Positions 25,587-34,000 of a stretch of DNA of 64,000 nt are shown here, piece after piece. The position numbers and the translations under genes are program-made. The notes beneath the pieces were generated by a model. That model worked only from the letters and a program-made list of their open reading frames with translations. It did no database searches and was not told the origin of the DNA. Numbering within the stretch: the first letter of the stretch is position 1; every line of letters begins with the position of its first letter. Origin of the DNA: Paracidovorax konjaci (GTDB lineage: Bacteria > Pseudomonadota > Gammaproteobacteria > Burkholderiales > Burkholderiaceae_C). The stretch spans positions 1-64,000 of the forward strand of contig NZ_FOMQ01000015.1 of the NCBI RefSeq assembly GCF_900112675.1. Direction: 5' to 3'.

Positions 25587-28064
25587 TCACGCGGCGGGCA
25601 CCGGCACGATGGGGATCACGGGCACGAACTGCCGCGTGTCCACCGCCGCCTTGTCGAACTCGAACCACGGGTCGGGTTCGCCGTCGAGCGCGAACTGCAG
25701 TTGCTCCCACAGCGCCCGGCGGCCCTCGTGGTCCTCGAGGATGCGCTGCTTCACGTGGTCCAGGCCCACGCGGTTCACGTAGTGCACGGTGCGCTCCAGG
25801 TACCAGCCTTCCTGGCGGTACAGCTCGCAGAAGGCGCCGGTGTATTCGAGCACCTCCGCGGCGGTTTTCAGCTTGGTGAAGAAGTGCGCCACTTCCGTCT
25901 TGATGCCGCCGTTGCCGGCGATGTACATCTCCCAGCCCGAGTCCACGCCGATGATGCCCACGTCCTTGATGCCGCTCTCGGCGCAGTTGCGCGGGCAGCC
26001 GCTCACGGCGAACTTGACCTTGTGCGGCGCGTACATGCGCCACATCGCGCGCTCCAGGTCCTTGCCCATCTGCGTGCTGTCCTGCGTGCCCATGCGGCAC
26101 CACTCGCTGCCCACGCAGGTCTTCACCGTGCGCAGCGCCTTGGCGTAGGCGTGGCCGCTGGGCATGCCGATGTCCTTCCACACGGCCTGCAGGTCTTCCT
26201 TCTTCACGCCCAGCAGGTCGATGCGCTGGCCGCCCGTCACCTTCACCGTGGGGATCTGGTACTTGTCCACCACGTCGGCGATGCGGCGCAGCTCGGCCGC
26301 GGTGGTCTCGCCGCCCCACATGCGCGGGATCACGCTGTACGTGCCGTCCTTCTGGATGTTGGCGTGGCTGCGTTCGTTGATGGCGCGGCTCTGCGGGTCG
26401 TCCTTCGCCTCCTTGGGCCAGGTGCTGGTCACGTAGTAGTTCACGGCCGGGCGGCAGGTGGCGCAGCCGTTGGGCGTCTTCCATTCCATGAAGGCGAACA
26501 CGTCGCCGATGGACAGCAGCTTGTTGGCGCGGATCGCGTCGCGCACGGCCTGGTGGCCGTGGTCGGTGCAGCCGCACACGGCCTTCGTTTTCGGCGTGGC
26601 GGAGTAGTCGCCGCCGGCCGTGAACATGATGATCTGCTCCACCAGGCCCGTGCACGAGCCGCAGCTCGCGCTGGCCTTGGTGTGCTTCTTCACGTCGTCG
26701 AGCGTGAACAGGCCCTTTTCCTTGATCGCCTTGCAGATGGCGCCCTTGGTCACGCCGTTGCAGCCGCAGACCTCGTCGGTGTCCGCCATGGCGGCGGCTT
26801 TGCTGTGGCCCTGGTGGCCCGCATCGCCGATGTTCGATTCGCCGAACATGAGCTTGTCGCGGATGTCGGCCACCGTGCGGCCGTCGCGCAGCAGCTTGAA
26901 GTACCAGCTGCCGTCCACCGTGTCGCCGTAGAGGCAGGCGCCCACGAGCTTGTCGTCCTGGATGACGAGCTTCTTGTACACGCCGCCGCCGGCCGCGTAT
27001 GGGTCGCTCATCACGATCTCCTCCGTGCCTTCCCCGCCCTGGAAGTTGCCGGCCGAGAACAGATCGATGCCCGTCACCTTGAGCTTGGTGGAGGTGAGCG
27101 AGCCCTGGTAGCGGCCGATGCCGTGTTCGGCCAGGTGGTTGGCCAGCACCTTGCCCTGCTCGAAGAGCGGCGCCACCAGGCCGTAGGCGATGCCGCGGTG
27201 CGCCGCGCACTCGCCCACGGCGTAGATGCGCGGGTCGGTCACGGTCTGCAGCGTATCGCTCACCACGATGCCGCGGTTCACGTGCAAGCGCATGCTCTCG
27301 GCGAGCTGCGTGCTGGGGCGGATGCCCACGGCCATCACCACGAGCTGCGCGGGCACCTCGGTGCCGTCCTTGAAGCGCACGGCGGCCACGCGGCCGGTGG
27401 CGGCATCGCCCACCAGCTCCTGCGTCTGCGCCTTCATCAGAAAGCCCATGCCGCGCTCCACCAGCGATTTCTGCAGCATGCGGCCGGCCACGTCGTCGAG
27501 CTGGCGCTCCATGAGCCACTCGCTCGCGTGCACCACCGTGACGCGCATGCCGCGCTTCATGAGGCCGTTGGCGGCCTCCAGCCCGAGCAGGCCGCCGCCG
27601 ATCACCACCGCGTCGCGGTAGGTGGCGGCCGCGTCGATCATGGCCTGCGTGTCGGCGATGTCGCGGTAGGCCAGCACGCCCTGCAGCTCCTTGCCGGGGA
27701 TCGGCAGGATGAACGGGTTGGAGCCCGTGGCGATGATGAGCCGGTCGTAGGGCGCCTCCACCGTGCGGCCCTGGGCATCGGTGCCGCGCACGACGCGGCG
27801 CGTGCGGTCCACCTCGCGCACCGTGCAGCCCGCGTGCAGCGTGATGCCGTTCTCTTCGTACCACGCCCAGTCGTTGAGGACGATCTCCTCCAGCGTCTGC
27901 TCGCCGGCCAGCACGGGCGAGAGCAGGATGCGGTTGTAGTTGGGGTGCGGCTCGGCGCCGAAGACGGTGATCTCGTACAGATCGGGCGCGATCTTCAGCA
28001 GCTCCTCGAGCGTGCGCACACCGGCCATGCCGTTGCCCACCATCACCAATCTGGATTTTTTCAT
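25587..28064 (-). CDS. nirB: Nitrite reductase (NADH) large subunit
   Basis: 825-residue cytoplasmic flavo-siroheme enzyme reducing nitrite to ammonium. The N-terminal FAD/NAD part starts MKKSRLVMVGNGMAGVR. A BFD-like [2Fe-2S] section (VCGCNGV, CGSCTG) and further Cys motifs (VCGCTDHG, CATCRP) follow. The C-terminal siroheme/4Fe-4S domain has CVGSEWCR and SGCPRNCAESG. Start ATG 28064 matches the family; a longer upstream frame starts before the leader terminator and is rejected. Expression is probably controlled by the sigma-54 promoter and ANTAR-type leader immediately upstream. Confidence 0.96.
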   Translation of the reverse strand: MKKSRLVMVGNGMAGVRTLEELLKIAPDLYEITVFGAEPHPNYNRILLSPVLAGEQTLEEIVLNDWAWYEENGITLHAGCTVREVDRTRRVVRGTDAQGRTVEAPYDRLIIATGSNPFILPIPGKELQGVLAYRDIADTQAMIDAAATYRDAVVIGGGLLGLEAANGLMKRGMRVTVVHASEWLMERQLDDVAGRMLQKSLVERGMGFLMKAQTQELVGDAATGRVAAVRFKDGTEVPAQLVVMAVGIRPSTQLAESMRLHVNRGIVVSDTLQTVTDPRIYAVGECAAHRGIAYGLVAPLFEQGKVLANHLAEHGIGRYQGSLTSTKLKVTGIDLFSAGNFQGGEGTEEIVMSDPYAAGGGVYKKLVIQDDKLVGACLYGDTVDGSWYFKLLRDGRTVADIRDKLMFGESNIGDAGHQGHSKAAAMADTDEVCGCNGVTKGAICKAIKEKGLFTLDDVKKHTKASASCGSCTGLVEQIIMFTAGGDYSATPKTKAVCGCTDHGHQAVRDAIRANKLLSIGDVFAFMEWKTPNGCATCRPAVNYYVTSTWPKEAKDDPQSRAINERSHANIQKDGTYSVIPRMWGGETTAAELRRIADVVDKYQIPTVKVTGGQRIDLLGVKKEDLQAVWKDIGMPSGHAYAKALRTVKTCVGSEWCRMGTQDSTQMGKDLERAMWRMYAPHKVKFAVSGCPRNCAESGIKDVGIIGVDSGWEMYIAGNGGIKTEVAHFFTKLKTAAEVLEYTGAFCELYRQEGWYLERTVHYVNRVGLDHVKQRILEDHEGRRALWEQLQFALDGEPDPWFEFDKAAVDTRQFVPVIPIVPVPAA

Positions 28065-28115
28065 CGTGACCCCACAGGCGGTTCGGTTCGTTCGCGGACG
28101 AAGAACACAACAAAC

Positions 28116-28178
28116 AAAAAAGGCGTCCACACCCCGCACCGGCCGCTTTCGCGGGCCCGCTGCATGGGTGGGGACGCC
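28116..28178 (-). terminator. Leader terminator upstream of nirB
   Basis: On the minus strand GGCGTCC-C-CACCC pairs with GGGTG-T-GGACGCC (12 bp, one mismatch) and is followed by T6 (complement of 28116-28121), 52 bp before the nirB ATG. A strong intrinsic terminator inside a 5' leader implies regulated antitermination. The competing pairing GGACG / CGTCC just upstream could disrupt the 5' arm. Confidence 0.85.
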
Positions 28179-28203
28179 TTCGTCCTGGCCTCTTCAGCCC
28201 CGT

Positions 28204-28252
28204 TTCCGCCATTGGAAGAGGGCAGGCCGCGTGGCCAGCCTTGGCCACGCGG
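28204..28252 (-). ncRNA. Tandem-hairpin ANTAR-type antitermination leader of nirBD
   Basis: P1 (28227-28252) has a 10-bp perfect stem CCGCGTGGCC / GGCCACGCGG with hexaloop AAGGCT. P2 (28204-28217) has stem TTCC / GGAA with hexaloop AATGGC and further pairs below an internal loop. Both loops have A at position 1 and G at position 4, the rule for RNAs bound by ANTAR proteins such as NasR and NasT. A 7-bp alternative pairing (28215-28221 with 28189-28195) would exclude P2. The leader terminator follows. No ANTAR gene is in the window. Confidence 0.75.
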
Positions 28253-28259
28253 GGGCTAT

Positions 28260-28275
28260 TGCAATGCCCGTGCCA
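28260..28275 (-). promoter_or_regulatory. Sigma-54 promoter of nirBD
   Basis: TGGCAC-N5-TTGCA on the minus strand matches the -24/-12 consensus exactly. Transcription should start near 28249, at the foot of hairpin P1. NtrC-type nitrogen control is expected from the family; I did not find a clear NtrC palindrome upstream. Confidence 0.8.
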
Positions 28276-28314
28276 AGTGCGTGGTGCCTGCCGGTTTCAA
28301 GAAAAAATGCCCTG

Positions 28315-28360
28315 ATGCCGCCGGATCCATTGAATAGTTTGCTATTGATTTAATAGCATC
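28315..28360 (+). repeat. Short dispersed repeat, copy 2
   Basis: ATGCCGCCGGATCCATTG, then AATAG-TTTG-CTATT, with a distal TGCTATT...AATAGCA hairpin variant. It lies upstream of the nirB promoter, not behind a plus-strand gene. Confidence 0.8.
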
Positions 28361-28541
28361 TGGGCGGGCGAGGTGCTGTAGGGGCCGCGTGCCGGGCGGC
28401 AACGGCCATCGGTGGCGATGAACTGCTTTGGTGCGGCGGTCCGTGCTGGTGCATGCCGCGCGTGGAATGGGGCAAGGCCTGGTTGTGGGCTGGGCCCGGG
28501 GTTGCGGGCCGCCATCCATGCCTTTTTTGGCATCGAAACCC

Positions 28542-28979
28542 TCAGGGCGATGCTTCTTTGCTGTTCAGTTCTTCCTGCATCCATTCGGCATCCGATTTCG
28601 CGCCTTTTTTCACGTAATAACGCACGGATGCTTCGTCTGCACCCAGGACGCTGGAGACGATTCCCGCTCCGCCAATGCCAACTCTGTATTCTTTGCCGTT
28701 CTCGACGGTGCTGAAATAGCAGGAGCCGAAGGAGTAATCGTGGAATTCGAAGTCGAATATGGGTTTTGCGTTTCTCCAGTATTCCTTGAAATCTTCCGGA
28801 GTCATGGTGAATGCATTGCAGAACCTGATGGTGTCTTCATTCCTGGCTTCAGGGTCCATGGTCTTCTGGATGGCGGCCGCCTGGATGGCCACCGGCATCG
28901 ACCACCATGTAAAGAAAATGGCAGTGCAAATCCCCAAGGTGGCCAGGACGAAAATCGCGATTCTCAATGGATTCTTCAT
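28542..28979 (-). CDS. Unknown membrane-anchored protein in low-GC islet
   Basis: 145 residues; I do not recognise the family. One N-terminal membrane anchor (LRIAIFVLATLGICTAIFFT) is followed by a soluble acidic/aromatic domain with GIGGAGIVSSVLGADEASVR near the end. Base composition is clearly lower in GC than the surroundings, suggesting acquisition. It follows a 75-residue gene by 8 bp, so the two are cotranscribed. An immunity- or accessory-type role is possible from size and context, but nothing in the sequence shows it. Confidence 0.6.
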   Translation of the reverse strand: MKNPLRIAIFVLATLGICTAIFFTWWSMPVAIQAAAIQKTMDPEARNEDTIRFCNAFTMTPEDFKEYWRNAKPIFDFEFHDYSFGSCYFSTVENGKEYRVGIGGAGIVSSVLGADEASVRYYVKKGAKSDAEWMQEELNSKEASP

Positions 28980-28987
28980 GGAATTGC

Positions 28988-29215
28988 CTAGTACCGGATC
29001 AGCCTTGCTTCGCTTTCCTGTTTTCTAGGGTCGATCAGGCCATGGGGGTAGATTCGCTCGCGGGTGAGATTCAAGGTCAGCAGCAATTCTTCTGTCAACC
29101 ATTTCGAAGAAGAATTCTGGGCATGCGTTGGCTCGCGATAGGATCGATTCACCGGGGCGCCGACAACCTCTATGGCGATGGAGTCGAAATTGGTGCCGCC
29201 GGTCACGATCAGCAT
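28988..29215 (-). CDS. Unknown 75-residue protein in low-GC islet
   Basis: Small soluble protein (MLIVTGGTNFDSIAIEVVGA ... ending SEARLIRY) with no recognised domain. An AAGGA ribosome-binding site precedes the ATG at 29215. Composition resembles the downstream 145-residue gene and differs from the host background. It lies 61 bp after the stop of an orphan C-terminal coding fragment, so it may be the second gene of a unit whose first gene was lost. Confidence 0.5.
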   Translation of the reverse strand: MLIVTGGTNFDSIAIEVVGAPVNRSYREPTHAQNSSSKWLTEELLLTLNLTRERIYPHGLIDPRKQESEARLIRY

Positions 29216-29276
29216 TCGATTTTCCTTCCAGGTCTTTTCTGAATGCCGGGCAGTGCCTGCAGCGGCATTGTTGCGT

Positions 29277-29375
29277 TCATTTTGATGAAAGCTGGTATTG
29301 GAAATGTTCCGCTGAACATCGGCCGCCTTCGTTTTCTAATGCGGCGATTAAGTTCTGGTTATCGAAAGGGCTGCC
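29277..29375 (-). pseudogene. Orphan C-terminal fragment of a lost gene
   Basis: A minus-strand frame ends at 29277 and reads NLIAALENEGGRCSAEHFQY then QLSSK and stop, protein-like and low in GC like its neighbours. Upstream of about 29360 the DNA turns GC-rich and the frame meets a stop without a start codon. This looks like the 3' end of a deleted gene; the parent is unidentified. Confidence 0.35.
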
Positions 29376-29554
29376 GGCGCCGAGGGGCGGTCTTCACGCA
29401 ATGCCGCAGGGCGGAACGGTTTTGGGGCCGGTATTTCGCGCCGTGGCATGCCGCTTCGGGGGCGAGGGTGCGATGGCGGCGGCTCGCGCCGAAGCTGGGT
29501 GCGTTCGACAAACACCGTGCGAGCCGCACGCATACCCAAACGGAGGATCTTTCC

Positions 29555-29989
29555 ATGGCCATGACTGGTACCCAGAACGCTACTGCCCAGTGGGGCACGC
29601 TGCCCCGCAACCCGCCGCGCTTCGACACGGACCGCTTCATGGTCCTGCCGCTGCAGCCCGACAAGGCGCGCGACCTGCTGGGGGTGCTGCTGTGCGACGG
29701 CAAGCTGGCCGCCCAACTGCCCTGGATGCCCGACAAGTCCGCGGACGGTGCCCGTGCGGAGGCGTTCCTGGCCGAGATGCGCTGCGCTGCCGGCACGGAC
29801 CTCGTCTGGGGCGTCGTGGAGCGGGCGCGGGGGGCGTACATCGGCGCGGTGATCGTGCGCGACAGCCTGGAGGGGCTGGATGTGGAGGTGCTGTGCGCGT
29901 CGCAGTTCTTCGGGCAGGGCGTGGCGGATGAGGTGGGGGAGCCGGTGATGGCTTGGTTGGAAGAGGTGGTGGAGGTGGAGTTGGTGTGA
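29555..29989 (+). CDS. Divergent RimL-like GNAT acetyltransferase-fold protein
   Basis: 144 residues. The pattern RFDTDRFMVLPLQPDKARDL, then LPWMPDKSADGARAEAFLAE, then WGVVERARGAYIGAVIVRD follows RimL-type acetyltransferases (beta1, helix 1, LPW loop, central strands). The usual acetyl-CoA R/QxxGxG/A loop is poorly kept (ASQFFGQGVADE), so activity is uncertain. The start is chosen by a clear GGAGGA site 8 bp upstream of ATG 29555; the longer frame to 29243 is rejected. A short repeat copy follows the stop by 28 bp in the sense direction. Confidence 0.55.
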   Translation: MAMTGTQNATAQWGTLPRNPPRFDTDRFMVLPLQPDKARDLLGVLLCDGKLAAQLPWMPDKSADGARAEAFLAEMRCAAGTDLVWGVVERARGAYIGAVIVRDSLEGLDVEVLCASQFFGQGVADEVGEPVMAWLEEVVEVELV

Positions 29990-30017
29990 TGGGGTTTTGT
30001 TCTGGGGTTTTTGGCCG

Positions 30018-30064
30018 CATGCCGCCGGATCCATTGGATAGTTTGCTATTGTTTTTGTAGTGAA
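30018..30064 (+). repeat. Short dispersed repeat, copy 3
   Basis: CATGCCGCCGGATCCATTGG, then ATAG-TTTG-CTAT and a T-rich tail ending GTAGTGA. It starts 28 bp after the stop of the GNAT-like gene in the sense direction and is followed 70 bp later by a remnant of the long repeat. Confidence 0.85.
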
Positions 30065-30133
30065 TTGTCGGGGGCTTCGCGGCTGGTGCGGCGGGCTTTT
30101 GATGGCGGTGGCAGGGTTTTGTTTTTGGGTTGC

Positions 30134-30212
30134 TTCCCGGGGCCGGGGTGTGCGCCCGGCGGCGCACCGACTTTCTTGTGCTTCGCCAAATGCCGCTGCG
30201 CTCGGCCTGGTG
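30134..30212 (+). repeat. Long structured repeat, truncated copy D
   Basis: Retains CCCGGGGCCGGGG and H1 in a third sequence version (GTGCGCC-CGGC-GGCGCAC), then breaks inside H2 (GACTTTCTTGTGCTTCGCC). It lies downstream of short repeat copy 3 in the same order as for copies A and C. Confidence 0.7.
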
Positions 30213-30222
30213 GGGCTGCGGC

Positions 30223-30984
30223 CTAACCCGGGCGGCAGCTGGCGCCGCCGTCCACCAGCAGGTTGGCGCCGTTGATGTACGAGGCCGCGTCGCTGACCAG
30301 GAAGGCGACGGCCTTGGCGATGTCGGCGGGGGTGCCCAGGCGGCGCAGGGGGTTGCTGTCGCGGACCTGGGCGAAGTGGGCGGGGTGGTGCTGTTCCATG
30401 CGGCCCCAGTGGCCGTAGGGGTCGTAGATGGCGCCCGGGGTCACGGTGTTCACGCGGATGCCGTGGGGGCCGCATTCGTGGGCGAGGCCCTTGGCGTGGG
30501 CCAGCAGGCCGGCCTTGGCGGCGTTGTAGGCGGTGGCCTGGGGGCCGATCTCCTGCCCGGAGAGCGAGTTGATGAACACCATGCTGGCGCGGCGGCTGGC
30601 TTTGAGGAAGGGCACGGCCGCGTCCGCGCCCGCCACGAGGCCGATCAGGCTCACGGCCAGTTCCTGCTGCCAGCCGGCGTCGTCGCGGCCCGCCAGCATG
30701 GCTGCGGCGTTGCCGATGAAGACGTCCAGCCCGCCCCATTGCCCGGCCGTGCGCGCCACCCAGGCGCGCACGGCGCGGGTGTCGGCGATGTCCAGCGACT
30801 CACCGGTCGCCTGCAGGCCGGGGCGCCGCAGCTGGCCGAGCGCCAGGGAGAGCTGCATCGCTTCGCGGCCGCACACCGCGAGGTGGCAGCAGCCCTCGTC
30901 GGCCAGGCGCTCCGCGATGGCCAGCCCGATGCCGCGGGTGCCGCCCGCGATGACGACGCGCAGGGAGGACAGGTCGATGTGCAT
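30223..30984 (-). CDS. Short-chain dehydrogenase/reductase (SDR)
   Basis: 253-residue Rossmann oxidoreductase. It has the cofactor motif GGTRGIG (14-20), the catalytic triad S140, Y153, K157 (INSLSG ... YNAAK) and C-terminal NGANLLVDGG. Classical SDR length. Substrate unknown. It lies 46 bp downstream of the 1411-residue gene on the same strand, so it may be the last member of that cluster or simply a neighbour. Confidence 0.88.
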   Translation of the reverse strand: MHIDLSSLRVVIAGGTRGIGLAIAERLADEGCCHLAVCGREAMQLSLALGQLRRPGLQATGESLDIADTRAVRAWVARTAGQWGGLDVFIGNAAAMLAGRDDAGWQQELAVSLIGLVAGADAAVPFLKASRRASMVFINSLSGQEIGPQATAYNAAKAGLLAHAKGLAHECGPHGIRVNTVTPGAIYDPYGHWGRMEQHHPAHFAQVRDSNPLRRLGTPADIAKAVAFLVSDAASYINGANLLVDGGASCRPG

Positions 30985-31030
30985 TGGTGGAGAAAAAGAA
31001 AGAAGAAGGGAAGAGAGGGAAGGGACGCGG

Positions 31031-34000
31031 TCAGGGGCCCGGGTTCACCAGCCGGGCCTGGCCGGTCAGTTGCGCATCGGCCGGGTTGGTGCCCGTGGTG
31101 TCGTGCAGGCTGCCGTCCAGGAAGTTCCATTGGCCGATCAGCGCCGACGGCGTGGGCGGCAGGGCGGCGATGGCCTGGGGCACCTGGGCATCGGCCAGGG
31201 CGAGGTTCCAGACGCGCAGCAGCTGGAGCGTGCTCTGCTGCATGCCGGGCATCGAGGGCAGCGCGGGGTTGGCGCCCGCGAACAGGCCGCCGGTGGAGCT
31301 GATGTCGATGGGCGCCTGCCCCGAGGGGAAGCTGGACAGCTGGCTGCCGTCCACCCACACCGTGAGGTTGCCGATGCCGTTGGTGGTCTGGCGGCGCACC
31401 ACCAGCGCGTGCGGCCCTCCGGAGAGCGAGACGGCGTTCAGGGCCTGGTAGTCCAGCGACTGGCCCTGGCCGCTCATGTTGCTGAGCCAGACGGTGCCTT
31501 GGCCGTCGATCTGCAGGTAGAAGCCCGGCCCGTTGGCCGTGTCGAGCCGCGACAGGATCAGGCCCGCGGCGGCCTGCAGTTGCAGCGCGAAGGTGAAGTC
31601 TCCCGTGCCGCCGAAGTTGTAGGCCGGGATGGACGGCACCCGCAGGGCGCTGGCGCCGTCGCTCCACTGGACGCTCCAGGGCGCCGGCTGGGGGAACTGC
31701 ACGCGCACGCCCGCCGGGGCGCCGGTCAGGTGGGGCGCGGTGAGGTAGGCCGTGAGCGTGTAGCTGCTGCCGCTGTCCAGCCCCGGGTAGTCGATCACGG
31801 TCTGGTCGGTGCCGGGCGTGGCGGTGCCGGGCGGAATGGTGCGGCCCTGTGCATCCTGGAGCGTGAAGCCCGCGACCGCCTGGCCCGGGGCGGGCGCCTG
31901 CCAGCCGACGGTGAGCCGGCCCCCGGCGTACCGGGCGCTGAGCTGCTGCGGCGCGCCCAGGGGCACGATCTGCCACTGCACGGCGGGCGACCAGTCGCTG
32001 CGCAGCACACCGCTCGATGCGCGCACGCGCAGGCCATAGGTCTGGCCGGCCTGCACGCCGGCGGCGATCGCCCGGGCCGACAGGCCGTCGATGGCGAAAG
32101 CGGGCTGCGGCGACACGGGCTGCCCCTGGGCGTCCAGCCACTGGACCTCGTAGGCGAGCATGCCCGGGGCAGGGGCCGTCCAGGAAACGCTCAGCGCGTT
32201 GCTGCCTTCGTCGAACGCATATTGGGCGATGGCGGGTGCGGCCAGCGTGGCCCACTGGATGGCCGCGAGCGCGGGCGCGCCCACGTTGACGCCGCTGCCC
32301 GCCTGCACCCGGACGGACTGGTTCTGGTAGCTGGCCAGCGCGGGGCCGGTGAGGGTGGCCACCACCTGCTGCGCGGTGGCGGCGAAGGCGACCTGGGGCT
32401 GGTCCGGCAGGGGCCGGCCCTGCGCATCGACGACGAGCACCTGGTAGTCGGCCGCCGCGGGAACGGGCGCGAAGGACACGACGACCGCGTCGCTCTGCAG
32501 CGCCGCTTTCAGGGCCGTGGGGGCCGGCAGGTCGCGGGCCGTGAAGGTCAGCGCGGGGCTCCAGGCGCCCTGCGCCGTGCCCGCGGTGCCGCGCACCTGC
32601 ACCTGGTAGGTGGTGCCGTCGGCCAGCGCGACCCCGTCGGCGCGGGCCTGCGTGCCGCTGACGGTGAAGGCGGGCTGCGGCGATACGGGCACCTGCCGCG
32701 CATCCAGCAGCTCGACGCCGTAGCCCGTGGCGTTGGGGGTGGCCTGCCAATCCACGACGAGGCGCTGCCCGAGCGTCTCGAAGCGCAGCGCCACGCCGCC
32801 CACCGGCGCGATGGGGTTCCAGGGGAGCGCGATGCCGGCCCACAGGCCCATCGCCTGCGCCCCCTGCGCGCCCTGTGCACGCACCCGCAGGCGGTAGGTG
32901 AGCGCGTTCTGCAGGGCGCTGCTGTCGATGGAGGCCGAGGCACCGCTCACGGTGATGGCCGGCTGCGGCTGCAGGGGCGCGCCCTGCGCGTCGTCGATCT
33001 CGACCGCATAGCCCGCGGCATCGGCCACCGCCTGCCATTGCGCGGCCAGGCGGGTGCCCGCCTGCGCGGCGGCCAGACCGGCCGGGGCCGGCAGCACCTG
33101 GAAGGGCGCGGCGGGGCCCCAGTCCGCAGGGATGTCCCCGCTGCGGCCGCCCAGCGTGAGCACCGCCACGCCGTACCGGCCCGCCTGGCCCGGCGCGGGA
33201 AGGCTGGCCTGCGTCGCGCCGGCCGCGGCGGAACCGGTGGCGACCACCGTGCCGCCCTCGGTGAGCTGGAGGCGGTAGCCGCCATTGCCGGCCACGGCCG
33301 TCCAGGTGGCGCCGATGGCATCGCCGAGCACCAGGGTGGGCGCACCGGCCGTGGCGGGCTTGTCGATGGCGAACAGCGGGGACCAGTCGCCCCGCACGCT
33401 CTGGTCGAACGGTTGCACGGCGCCGTGGTACCGGCCCGGCGCCAGATCAGCGGGAATGGGCACGGACCCGGTCAGGGCCGGCGCATCGACGGCGACGGTG
33501 CCGACGGCGGGCTGGCCCTGCTGGGTCAGCACCAGCATGTAGCGGGTGGCGTGGGTCGATGCGGTCCAGACCGCGGTGACCGTGCCCGCGGCGCAATCCA
33601 GCGAGGTGATCGTGGTCGGGCCGGGCTTGTCGGGCGGCGGCGGCGGGGGGGAGGGACTGGGGCTGGGCGAGGGGCTGGGCGTCGGAACCGGGACGGGAAC
33701 GGGCGCCGGACCGGGGCCCGGGGAGGGGCTGGGGGAAGGACTGGGCGACGGGCTCGGGCTGGGGCTCGGCGAGGGGCTCGGGCCGCTGTTCCAGCCGTTG
33801 CACAGCAGCGTGGAGGCGAACTGCTGGAGCACCTGCTTGCCCACCACCACGGAAAAGAAGAGGGCCGACTTCTCCGGATCGTCCAGCACCGCCTTGATCA
33901 TGTTCAGTGCGCCGTTGCCGACGGCGTCCACCAGGGTCTGCAGCAGGCCGCTGAAGCTGATGGTCTCCGGCTTGGCGATGGGAACGTCGAACGCGGGCAT

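Noticed and set aside
28400-28460. GGTGC half-sites as NtrC enhancer
   Set aside because: Only unpaired half-sites; no full GCAC-N5-GGTGC palindrome.
29243-29554. N-terminal extension of the GNAT-like protein
   Set aside because: A strong GGAGGA site sits before ATG 29555, and the upstream part overlaps an oppositely oriented low-GC fragment.
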